Of a stretch of DNA of 28,471 nucleotides, positions 15,717 to 22,540 are shown piece after piece. The stretch's first letter is position 1. Every line of letters begins with the position of its first letter. The notes beneath the pieces are model-generated. The model saw nothing but the letters and a program-made list of their open reading frames with translations. It searched no databases and had not been told where the DNA came from. The translations under genes were made by a program, and so were the position numbers. The stretch is from Bacillota bacterium. GTDB lineage: Bacteria > Bacillota > Clostridia > Acetivibrionales > JANLFN01. Location of the stretch: NCBI GenBank assembly GCA_023397675.1, contig JAEWTV010000046.1, forward strand, positions 1-28,471, read 5' to 3'.

Positions 15717-16847
15717 TTGGATAGCGTTGTAGATAATGGCACACACGGTAAAAAGACGGCCAAGCCATTGATTATCGGAATTATTGTTTTGGCTGTATTG
15801 ATTGTTGCAGCAGTTATATATTGGATTGTCAGCTCGGGTTCCGGTAGCTATGTAGCTAAGGTTGGAAATGAAAAAGTAAGTACATGGGAATATGAGTTTT
15901 ATCTCAAGCAGGTAAAAAGCAGCATTCTTCAAAAAACAAATACAACCTTCAATGCAGGTGATACTGCAGCAGAGCAAAATTTCTGGAAGAACACAAAGTA
16001 TGAAGGTGAAAATGCTCTTGCATATGCAAAAAAACAGGCTCTTGATCAGTTAAAATCAAATAAGGTGGAGCTTATAAAAGCAAAGGAAGCTAAAACTACA
16101 CTTACAAGTGATCAGCAAAAAGCAATAGATGAACTTTCAAAGAATATGGCATCACAGCTTGGCGGTACTGAAAAAGATGCGGAAAAGTATGTTAAAGATA
16201 ATTATGGGCTTACTATGAGCCAGTTTAAAGATCTTTATAAAGAATCAACACTCGTAAGCGTTTTTCAGCAAAACCAGATTAAAAACCTAAAGGCAGAAGA
16301 TATAAAAACATATTATGCAAAAAATCCTGATACTTTTAAAACAGCGGATTACAGAAATAATACCGACGAAGCAGTCTGGGTAAGGCACATTCTTATAAAG
16401 ACAGTTGATGACAATAATCAGCCGCTTTCTCAGGATAAACAGGATGCAGCTAAGAAAAAGGCTGAAGAACTGCTTGCAAAAGCCAAAAGTGGTGAAGATT
16501 TTTCAGACCTTGCAAAAAAGAATTCTGAGGATACAGGCTCTGCACAATACGGAGGAGACTATGTTTTCAGTAAAGGTACAGGTATGGATTCAGAATTTGA
16601 AAAGGCTTCATTTGCCCTTAATGCAGGTCAAGTGAGTGGACTGGTAAAATCTACATTTGGATACCATATTATAAAGCTTGAGGAAAAAATTCCCCAGGAT
16701 AAGCCTGTAAGCCTTAATTGCGCTACAACATACCGTGAATTCGGTGAAAACAGAGTTAAACAAGCAATGTATCAGGACATGGTTAAAAAGTGGAAAGATG
16801 CGATAAAGCTTGACTTAAATGATAAAGAATATAATAAGATTAGCTAA
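15717..16847 (+). CDS. PrsA-like foldase, parvulin-type peptidyl-prolyl isomerase
   Basis: The 376-residue protein has one N-terminal membrane segment (about 17-38) and an outside domain, so it probably folds secreted proteins at the membrane surface. The C-terminal part (about 220-322) is a parvulin rotamase: VWVRHILIK, KAKSGEDFSDLAKKNSED, YGGDYVFSKGTGMDSEFEKASF, LNAGQVSGLVKSTFGYHIIKL. The N-terminal part is a SurA/PrsA-like helical chaperone region. Unlike B. subtilis PrsA it has no lipobox cysteine; the hydrophobic anchor replaces it. The start is the TTG at 15717, 7 bases after AGGAGAG (15704-15710); the ATG at 15699 precedes that site and is unlikely. It has its own promoter and terminator. 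prsA is usual for the fold, but orthology is not proven. Confidence 0.85.
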   Translation: MDSVVDNGTHGKKTAKPLIIGIIVLAVLIVAAVIYWIVSSGSGSYVAKVGNEKVSTWEYEFYLKQVKSSILQKTNTTFNAGDTAAEQNFWKNTKYEGENALAYAKKQALDQLKSNKVELIKAKEAKTTLTSDQQKAIDELSKNMASQLGGTEKDAEKYVKDNYGLTMSQFKDLYKESTLVSVFQQNQIKNLKAEDIKTYYAKNPDTFKTADYRNNTDEAVWVRHILIKTVDDNNQPLSQDKQDAAKKKAEELLAKAKSGEDFSDLAKKNSEDTGSAQYGGDYVFSKGTGMDSEFEKASFALNAGQVSGLVKSTFGYHIIKLEEKIPQDKPVSLNCATTYREFGENRVKQAMYQDMVKKWKDAIKLDLNDKEYNKIS

Positions 16848-16864
16848 TAGAATAGAGTTTAGAG

Positions 16865-16894
16865 ATGTTCCCTTTATGAGGGAACATTTTTTTT
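16865..16894 (+). terminator. Rho-independent terminator of the PrsA-like gene
   Basis: A perfect 9-bp stem (ATGTTCCCT, 16865-16873, with AGGGAACAT, 16879-16887) has a 5-base loop and an eight-T tract. Confidence 0.92.
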
Positions 16895-16922
16895 GCTCAT
16901 TTTATCACAATTGGTCCTATAT

Positions 16923-16952
16923 GTATAAAACTCCAATAAAAATTTCATAATA
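16923..16952 (+). promoter_or_regulatory. Sigma-G promoter of spoVT
   Basis: GTATA (16923-16927) and CATAATA (16946-16952), 18 bases apart, satisfy the published B. subtilis sigma-G pattern GHATR-N18-CATNHTA at every position. It lies about 40 bases before spoVT. B. subtilis spoVT is a sigma-G gene expressed in the forespore. Confidence 0.75.
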
Positions 16953-16993
16953 AAAATGTACCGTTCAAAACATTAATCGAGGAGGTAATTCAA

Positions 16994-17548
16994 TTGAAGG
17001 CAACTGGAATAGTTAGAAGAATAGACGACCTTGGAAGAGTAGTTATTCCAAAGGAAATTCGCAGAACTTTAAGAATCAGAGAAGGTGACCCTTTAGAAAT
17101 ATTTACTGATAAAGAAGGTGAAGTGATCCTCAAGAAATATTCTCCAATAGGAGAATTGGGTGACTTTGCTACACAGTATGCAGAATCACTCCACAAAACT
17201 AGCGGCCATATTACTTGCATTGCAGATAGAGATACCATTATTGCAGTTTCAGGAGCTTCAAAGAAGGAATTCCTGGAAAAGTCTCTGAGTACTGACCTCG
17301 AAAGAATAATTGAAGAAAAGACTACTTTAGTTGTTAAATCGCCTGAGGAAAAGACAATTGCAATAATTGCAGACGAAAATACAGACAGAAAGTATTCATC
17401 ACAGGTTGTATCTCCAATTATCTCGGAAGGTGACCCAATAGGTGCAGTTATACTATTATCAACAGATCCCAATACAAAAATGGGTGAAGTCGAAGCTAAG
17501 CTTGCACAATCGGCAGCCGGTTTCCTGGGAAAACAAATGGAACAGTAG
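16994..17548 (+). CDS. spoVT: Stage V sporulation protein T (AbrB-family regulator)
   Basis: SpoVT tunes sigma-G-dependent genes in the forespore and affects spore coat and germination. The 184-residue product has the swapped-hairpin AbrB DNA-binding domain (1-50; ATGIVRRIDDLGRVVIPKEI, RTLRIREGDPLEIF) and a C-terminal GAF-like regulatory domain (about 55-184) that is absent from plain AbrB. The start is the TTG at 16994, 7 bases after GGAGGT (16981-16986) and matching the normal N-terminus. It ends the conserved purR-to-spoVT block, as in B. subtilis. In that species spoVT is followed by yabM and others; here an unrelated secreted protein and pgsA follow. Confidence 0.97.
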   Translation: MKATGIVRRIDDLGRVVIPKEIRRTLRIREGDPLEIFTDKEGEVILKKYSPIGELGDFATQYAESLHKTSGHITCIADRDTIIAVSGASKKEFLEKSLSTDLERIIEEKTTLVVKSPEEKTIAIIADENTDRKYSSQVVSPIISEGDPIGAVILLSTDPNTKMGEVEAKLAQSAAGFLGKQMEQ

Positions 17549-17580
17549 TTTATCATTATTTAAATATTCTAAATTGGCCA

Positions 17581-17640
17581 AAGGGCATCATATCCTTTGT
17601 TATTTAAGATTTTTGTTTATAAGGATAAGGTGCCCTTTTA
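17581..17640 (+). terminator. Long imperfect hairpin after spoVT
   Basis: Two stacked inverted repeats, AAGGGCA (17581-17587) with TGCCCTT (17631-17637) and TATCCTT (17591-17597) with AAGGATA (17621-17627), form a long bulged stem with a 23-base loop ending in TTTTA. It probably terminates spoVT, but the size is unusual. Confidence 0.6.
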
Positions 17641-17869
17641 ATGCTTCCAATTTTTCTTTTAAGCCCTCGTTAGAGTTTGTTAACAAAAAATTAATTAATT
17701 AACCCCAAAAATTCCATAAAAAAAGGTTAGATTTAGAATAGTGAATTTAATTGTATTGTGATATATTATGTATGTTATGTTAATTTACATTTAACAAATT
17801 GTTAATATTTTTTTCACCTTAATTCCTTTCTAACGGGAAATACTATTTTAGAAGGAGGAGGTGAAAAAA
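17641..17869. other. AT-rich leader region before the secreted protein gene
   Basis: No gene was seen here. It holds a perfect palindrome TTAACAA-A-TTGTTAA (17791-17805), a possible operator, about 65 bases before the next start. A clear sigma-A or sporulation promoter could not be assigned; TTGTAT at 17751 has no matching -10. Confidence 0.5.
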
Positions 17870-18385
17870 ATGAAACTTTTAAAATTTGCTTCAGTTTTCT
17901 TATTTTCTATAGCTTTGTTTTCATGCAATGTATTGGCTGCCCAGGACTTGAAGCTGACAGCGCAGGACAGCCTTGAGCATAGTAAAATAAGCTTTGAGAA
18001 GAAAGGCCTAAGCAAGCAGGAGTTTGAAAAGTTCAGGGAAGAGCTGAAGAGCAACCCTGTTAAAGCTTTGGAGGATAGAAAGGCAAAAATTGAGTCAGCA
18101 GTCAAGGAAGGAAAGCTTCCAAAAGAAAAGGCTGACAAAATGATTGAGCATATCAACAAGACTATCAGCAGTGTTAAGGAATTTGACAAGCTTTCTGTTG
18201 CACAAAAGAAGGAAAAGCTTAAGAAAGACTTTAATGAAGCTATTGAAAAGAAAATTGAAAAAGGCCGTATTGATAAAGATAAAGCAGATGCTTTAATAAA
18301 AGACTTCGGTAATAAAATTGACAAATGGGACGGCAAGGGCTATCCACAGTTCGATTTTAGAGGACCAAAAGGTATTAAGAATTGA
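17870..18385 (+). CDS. Small secreted helical protein with DUF2680-like repeats
   Basis: The product is 171 residues. An N-terminal signal peptide (hydrophobic residues 5-20, likely cleavage after NVLAA) directs it out of the cell. The rest is charged, lysine-rich and almost all helical. Two similar units are visible: KAKIESAVKEGKLPKEKADKMIEHI and NEAIEKKIEKGRIDKDKADALIKDF, which resemble the short helical-hairpin repeat of DUF2680 proteins common in clostridia. The ATG at 17870 is preceded by the very strong site AGGAGGAGGTG (17853-17863); a GTG at 17861 lies inside this site. A cysteine at residue 19 follows LFS, a poor lipobox, so I favour signal peptidase I. Function is unknown; the strong ribosome site implies high expression. 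Confidence 0.75.
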   Translation: MKLLKFASVFLFSIALFSCNVLAAQDLKLTAQDSLEHSKISFEKKGLSKQEFEKFREELKSNPVKALEDRKAKIESAVKEGKLPKEKADKMIEHINKTISSVKEFDKLSVAQKKEKLKKDFNEAIEKKIEKGRIDKDKADALIKDFGNKIDKWDGKGYPQFDFRGPKGIKN

Positions 18386-18401
18386 TACTGGGAAGTAAAC
18401 A

Positions 18402-18440
18402 AAGGAGTCTGGGTTAAAGCTCAGATTCCTTTTATTATTT
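18402..18440 (+). terminator. Rho-independent terminator of the secreted protein gene
   Basis: A 12-bp stem with two G-T pairs (18402-18413 with 18420-18431) has a 6-base loop and a T-rich tail. It lies just before pgsA, so pgsA may depend on read-through or an unseen promoter. Confidence 0.8.
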
Positions 18441-18464
18441 TATTTTAACTAAAGGGAGAGTCAG

Positions 18465-19082
18465 ATGAACTTACCTAATAAATTGACTATTGCAAGAATT
18501 ATACTAGTACCTTTACTTTTAATATTTATTATTCCCATCCCTGATACTATTGTTCACAGCAGCTTGCTTAAATTCGCCGAGAGCGCGATGGTCGACATGA
18601 ACACTTTTATTGTAAAGTACGGAAGCTATGTTGCAGCTGGATTATTCCTTCTGGCATCAGCAACCGATTTTATAGATGGATATATTGCACGTAAGAGAAA
18701 TCAGGTTACCAGATTTGGAAAATTTATTGATCCTATAGCGGATAAGCTTCTTGTAACTGCTTCTCTTATAGCTTTGGTACAGTGCGGTAAGGTTGCAGCA
18801 TGGGCTGTAATAATAATTATGGCTAGAGATTTTATTGTTACCGGACTAAGATTGATTGCAGCAGGAGACGGGGTTGTTATATCAGCAAGCATATGGGGAA
18901 AAATCAAGACTTTCACGCAAATGGCAGCTATCGTTGCAGTATTATTAAATGATTTGCCGTTGTCTATTTTTTATGATTGGAAAATAGATACTGTTATTAT
19001 GATTATTGCTGTAATTGCAACTATTTATTCAGGCTATGATTATATAGCAAAATACAGGAAGGTTATTGCTTCCAATAGCTGA
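18465..19082 (+). CDS. pgsA: CDP-diacylglycerol--glycerol-3-phosphate 3-phosphatidyltransferase
   Basis: PgsA makes phosphatidylglycerol-phosphate, the committed step to phosphatidylglycerol. The 205-residue membrane protein carries the CDP-alcohol phosphotransferase motif DG-x2-AR-x8-G-x3-D-x3-D at about residues 71-93 (DGYIARKRNQVTRFGKFIDP, then IADK). Several hydrophobic helices fill the rest, and the start MNLPNKLTIARIILVP is typical. The ATG follows GGGAGAG. Relative to most family members there is an insertion after the first helix (about 25-50). The next gene, 60 bases on, is an LtaS-type polymerase that uses phosphatidylglycerol as its glycerol-phosphate donor, so enzyme and precursor supply are probably co-expressed. 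In B. subtilis pgsA lies elsewhere. Confidence 0.95.
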   Translation: MNLPNKLTIARIILVPLLLIFIIPIPDTIVHSSLLKFAESAMVDMNTFIVKYGSYVAAGLFLLASATDFIDGYIARKRNQVTRFGKFIDPIADKLLVTASLIALVQCGKVAAWAVIIIMARDFIVTGLRLIAAGDGVVISASIWGKIKTFTQMAAIVAVLLNDLPLSIFYDWKIDTVIMIIAVIATIYSGYDYIAKYRKVIASNS

Positions 19083-19142
19083 TATGTGCTGTTGTTACTA
19101 AAGTATAAAGCCTTATTTATCAGGCTGTAAAGGTGGATAAAG

Positions 19143-20849
19143 ATGATAAAAAATTTTGCGAGAAAACAGTTGGAAAATTTAAAAACTATTGCACAGCCAA
19201 GAGCAAATTTGATTTCATTTGCAGCTATTGCACTGTTTATAATTTTAAATGTTTTAAAAATAACCATATTCAATCAGAATATTATTCCTAAACCGACTGT
19301 TGATACTTTCCAGTATAAGTTTGAAATGACACTGCTTTTGGTACTAGTAGTTTACCCCATTTTCTTCATACTGAAATCAAGAGTTTTGCTAATTTCAGCA
19401 TACGTTCTGCAGGCATTATATATAGCCGTAAATATCTCATATTATCAGTATTTTCATACCTATCTTCATATAAGTCAGGCCCTTGCACTGTTTAAGGAAG
19501 GCTTTACCGCTACAGCAAATGCATCGGCACCTATTACACCACTGCTTTTGATATCACTTATTGATTTACCGGTATTTATTTTCCTTGTTGTGAAATACCA
19601 CAAAATATATGAATTCTTAAGAAAGCTCAGGGTGTTTACGCTTGCTGCCGTAGTACTGTGTGTAGGTTTGATTACCGGTATTGAAATAAATAATTATTAT
19701 CAGAATTGTTCTTTCCTTCAATATGCCGAGGACGACTATAATGGGGAATCACCGGTGGTTGAAAGATACGGAACCCTTGTAAACAACATCATAGGCATTT
19801 ATAACAACAGAAGCGATAATGCCTTAATTAAACAAATACAATATGGCAAGGAAATAACCTGCAGTACTGAACAGAGCGATAAACCCAATTATGTTATTAT
19901 ACAGGTTGAATCTATGGATTCCAATGTAATAAACAAGCAGTATAACGGTAATTACATCGCTCCTTATCTGCATTCACTTACAACTAAATCAGTTTATTAT
20001 CCATATTTGCTTAGCTATCATATGGGTGGAGGTACTTCGGATAGTGAATTTTCAATAATTAACAGCATTCAGCCGCTTAAAGGCTATCCTGCCATAAAGC
20101 TTTCAAATTATGAATATCCTAACTCAATGATAAAGCAGATGCGCAATGCAGGCTATGAAGCTCTTGCTTTCCACGGGAATGTCGGAAACTTTTTCAACCG
20201 GGATGTTGCTTTCCCACGTATGGGATTCAATGAGTTTATTGATATGAGAAAGATGGGTCTTACTGATGTGGGCTGGGGAGCTCCCGACTCAGAGGTATTC
20301 GATTACACTGTAAAAACCATGAACAACACAAATGAGCCGTTTTTATCGTATGTTATAACAATGACAAGCCATGGCCCTTTCACAAATGTTACGCATTATT
20401 TTGACAGCAAGCAGTATGACAGTGTAGAAAATGTGAATGTAAAGAACTATTTGAACTCTATGACTTATGTTGATAAATCAATAGAAAAGTTTGTTGCCGA
20501 CATTCAGAAAGAACATAAAAACACATATATATTTATTTGGGGGGATCACACTCCTAATATAAAGACCACCGAATACATGCAGGCATCTATGACGGAAGGT
20601 GAAAATTATTTGGAGTTTGTACCACTATTTATCATAACGCCTGACAATAAAGCATATAAAGAGGACAAAAAGGTAGTGACCTTCCTTGATATAGCTCCAA
20701 CTATACTTACTGCTTCCGGTATCAAATATGATATCAAATCAAATGGTTTGAACCTTTTGAACACATCTCAGGTAGGGGGAACAGTGCCATACAAGGGTAG
20801 TACCTTTGACAGGAGTGAACTGTTCAGCAAAATTTCCAAAATAAATTAA
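19143..20849 (+). CDS. LtaS-like glycerol-phosphate polymerase (sulfatase-fold)
   Basis: The 568-residue protein has an N-terminal membrane domain with about five helices (to about 185) and a C-terminal extracellular sulfatase/alkaline-phosphatase fold. Active-site features of lipoteichoic acid synthases are present: VIIQVESMDS (metal-binding Glu 256), GGGTSDSEF with the probable catalytic Thr 298, MTSHGPF, and the metal-binding GDHTP (Asp 468, His 469). Such enzymes take glycerol-phosphate from phosphatidylglycerol and release diacylglycerol. Length is slightly below the 620-650 residues of Bacillus LtaS. Location after pgsA fits the pathway. The exact product (lipoteichoic acid, primer, or another phosphoglycerol-modified polymer) cannot be read from sequence. 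A small hairpin (AGCCT/AGGCT, 19109-19126) lies just upstream. Confidence 0.85.
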   Translation: MIKNFARKQLENLKTIAQPRANLISFAAIALFIILNVLKITIFNQNIIPKPTVDTFQYKFEMTLLLVLVVYPIFFILKSRVLLISAYVLQALYIAVNISYYQYFHTYLHISQALALFKEGFTATANASAPITPLLLISLIDLPVFIFLVVKYHKIYEFLRKLRVFTLAAVVLCVGLITGIEINNYYQNCSFLQYAEDDYNGESPVVERYGTLVNNIIGIYNNRSDNALIKQIQYGKEITCSTEQSDKPNYVIIQVESMDSNVINKQYNGNYIAPYLHSLTTKSVYYPYLLSYHMGGGTSDSEFSIINSIQPLKGYPAIKLSNYEYPNSMIKQMRNAGYEALAFHGNVGNFFNRDVAFPRMGFNEFIDMRKMGLTDVGWGAPDSEVFDYTVKTMNNTNEPFLSYVITMTSHGPFTNVTHYFDSKQYDSVENVNVKNYLNSMTYVDKSIEKFVADIQKEHKNTYIFIWGDHTPNIKTTEYMQASMTEGENYLEFVPLFIITPDNKAYKEDKKVVTFLDIAPTILTASGIKYDIKSNGLNLLNTSQVGGTVPYKGSTFDRSELFSKISKIN

Positions 20850-20852
20850 AAA

Positions 20853-21365
20853 TCAGATTTCCATAACGACCCTGGAATAACCCGGGGTTGTTTTTTTTGT
20901 TTCTCCGATAATATTTTGGAAGTATCCCAAACAAACAATAATTTTTAACTCCAGTTCCTCAAAGCCAGCTGTAAATGATTCTGGAAGGTGAATTCCCCTG
21001 CTGTCTATCATAGTGCAATCTACCCCGTAGTATTTTGAGGAGTATTTAAGGGATATTTCAGCGAGGCTGCATAAATAAGGTGAAGTGAGTATGTCATTTT
21101 GGTTTTTTTTCTCAAAAAAGAGAAGTACTGCAGCAGAATCCATGATATAACGGTTGAAATTCATAAGGTTATAAAGTTTGTATTTATATTCGTTTGATTT
21201 TACAGCTAAAATACTGTATGGATTGTTTTCAAAAACTGAAGGATTCAAGATTGATAAATTAAGTATTTTCTCGAGTAGACCGTCATCAAGGAATTTGTCA
21301 TTATCACGGGGTATACCTTTTCTGAGTTCAAACATCTGCCGCATCTGATATTTTAAATTATCCAT
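20853..21365 (-). CDS. Nitroreductase-family protein (probable)
   Basis: The 170-residue product starts MDNLKYQMRQMFELRKGIPRD, followed by LLEKILNLSILNPSVFENNPYSILAV. This resembles the FMN-binding opening of nitroreductases (arginine-rich start, then a loop ending in NxxP). A later segment, GFEELELKIIVCLGYF, fits the family's C-terminal strand. The central part is divergent, so activity and cofactor are uncertain. The reverse-strand ATG at 21365 has an AGG site 9 bases upstream; a TTG at 21374 lies too close to that site. Its stop codon is 3 bases from the end of the ltaS-like gene, and its last codons overlap that gene's terminator. No partner gene is seen; it appears monocistronic. Confidence 0.55.
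   Translation of the reverse strand: MDNLKYQMRQMFELRKGIPRDNDKFLDDGLLEKILNLSILNPSVFENNPYSILAVKSNEYKYKLYNLMNFNRYIMDSAAVLLFFEKKNQNDILTSPYLCSLAEISLKYSSKYYGVDCTMIDSRGIHLPESFTAGFEELELKIIVCLGYFQNIIGETKKTTPGYSRVVMEI
20868..20898 (+). terminator. Rho-independent terminator of the ltaS-like gene
   Basis: An 8-bp stem with G-T pairs (20868-20875 with 20882-20889) has a 6-base loop, then G and eight T. It lies inside the 3' end of the convergent nitroreductase-like gene. Confidence 0.8.
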
Positions 21366-21484
21366 AAGCACCAACCTAGTATAAAGTTAAATTAGTAGAT
21401 ATGATTACAGTATTTCCTGATGAAGAATATATATGCCTTTGCAAGAATATTGATTTTTATTGGTTTATATATTTTAAATATGGC

Positions 21485-21490
21485 TATAAT
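21485..21490 (+). promoter_or_regulatory. Candidate promoter before the zinc-ribbon gene leader
   Basis: TATAAT (21485-21490) has a TTGGTT 19 bases upstream (21460-21465), so the -35 spacing is loose. The predicted start near 21497 lies just before the inverted repeat at 21522. Confidence 0.4.
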
Positions 21491-21521
21491 CCGTATGGGA
21501 ACTTATAAACTATAACGATTT

Positions 21522-21672
21522 ACAGAAGGATTTTTCCGGACACTGGCGAATATTTATACTTAAAGATGTTTAACCTGCAAGTCTGTCGGTAAAAGTCAAT
21601 TCCTTCTGTTTCTACTAACAGTAGGGTAAAATAAATTAAATTCCCCGATAAAAAAGTGTTTCAGCACTTTTT
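21522..21672 (+). ncRNA. Candidate structured leader RNA with terminator-like hairpin
   Basis: ACAGAAGGA (21522-21530) pairs perfectly with TCCTTCTGT (21601-21609). Nested inside, CCGGACA (21536-21542) pairs with TGTCGG with one bulge. A small hairpin CTACT/AGTAG (21612-21624) follows, then AAAAAGTG (21651-21658) with CACTTTTT (21665-21672), an 8-bp stem ending in T. The order resembles aptamer plus expression platform before the zinc-ribbon gene at 21716. I do not recognise a known riboswitch class. No experiment or covariation supports it yet. Confidence 0.4.
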
Positions 21673-21715
21673 AAGTGTCCAAATTGATTTGGCGCATTGG
21701 GACATGGAGGTTAAT

Positions 21716-22357
21716 ATGTTACTTAATGCAAGCATTACGGTTGCATACAAATGTCCTGCATGTGGAAGCTTCGAATTCTTCGATGGTATATCTATTTTTG
21801 AATTACTGCACAGTAAAAAGACTGAAATGAGATGTAAATGCGGTCATTCATCGGTAGACATTTTAGCAGAAGGCTTAAATAAAATATATTTAACTGTTCC
21901 TTGTTTTAGCTGTGAGAGCACGCATTTCTTTTGTATAACCAGGAAAGCATTGCTTCATAATGAGACAAATATTTTTGTATGCCCCCAAAAGGGTATAAAG
22001 CTTTGCTTTGTAGGTAGTGATGAAGATGTAAGAACAAGGATAGATTATTTTGAAAAAGAACTGGACGAACTTATTGACGCCTTTGGCTATGAAAATTACT
22101 TTAATAATAATCAGGTGATGCTTGATTCGTTAAACCATCTGCACGACATAGCCGAAAAAGGGGAGCTTTGCTGCGAGTGTGGAAGGGGAGACATAGAAGT
22201 TACACTTCTGCCTGACAGGATAATGTTAAAGTGCAGGGACTGTTCGGCTACAAAGGAATTATTCGCAGCCTCCAATGTCAACTTAAAGGAAATTATGGCA
22301 AGAAATAAAATTACCCTTGCAAAAGTATCACCGGATATGGATGGTTTCAGATTTTAA
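21716..22357 (+). CDS. Conserved-looking zinc-ribbon protein of unknown function
   Basis: I do not recognise the family. The 213-residue product has cysteine pairs spaced like zinc ribbons: CPAC (13-16) with CKC (40-42), then CFSC (63-66) with C73 and C89, a helical linker (about 103-148, FEKELDELIDAFGY), and a C-terminal CCEC (152-155) with CRDC (173-176). No membrane segment or signal is seen, so it is probably a soluble cytoplasmic protein. The start is the ATG at 21716, 5 bases after GGAGG (21706-21710); ATG at 21704 precedes that site. A long structured-looking leader lies upstream and rho follows under its own promoter. Three likely zinc sites suggest nucleic-acid or protein binding, but that is inference. 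Confidence 0.7.
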   Translation: MLLNASITVAYKCPACGSFEFFDGISIFELLHSKKTEMRCKCGHSSVDILAEGLNKIYLTVPCFSCESTHFFCITRKALLHNETNIFVCPQKGIKLCFVGSDEDVRTRIDYFEKELDELIDAFGYENYFNNNQVMLDSLNHLHDIAEKGELCCECGRGDIEVTLLPDRIMLKCRDCSATKELFAASNVNLKEIMARNKITLAKVSPDMDGFRF

Positions 22358-22377
22358 AGCTCAAGATTTATGCGAGA

Positions 22378-22406
22378 TTGACACCTATACAAGCTGATGA
22401 TATAAT
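22378..22406 (+). promoter_or_regulatory. Perfect-consensus sigma-A promoter of rho
   Basis: TTGACA (22378-22383), 17 bases, TATAAT (22401-22406): both hexamers and the spacing are ideal. The leader of about 130 bases holds a CCTCC/GGAGG pair (22435-22439 with 22460-22464) that may fold. rho genes are often autoregulated in the leader; such control is likely here given the strong promoter. Confidence 0.9.
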
Positions 22407-22540
22407 TCTAAATGAGAAAGCAGAATTCATTAACCCTCCTTTGAAAGTCAAACCGTCTTGGAGGCATTACTTGTTTAATCTGTTTGAAAATTTCCCAAAT
22501 TGGTAATAAATATAATATGTAATAATTAAGGTGGTGGACT

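Noticed and set aside
17926..17931. Lipobox in the secreted helical protein
   Set aside because: LFSC has Phe in a position where lipoproteins have small residues, and a normal signal peptidase I site follows.
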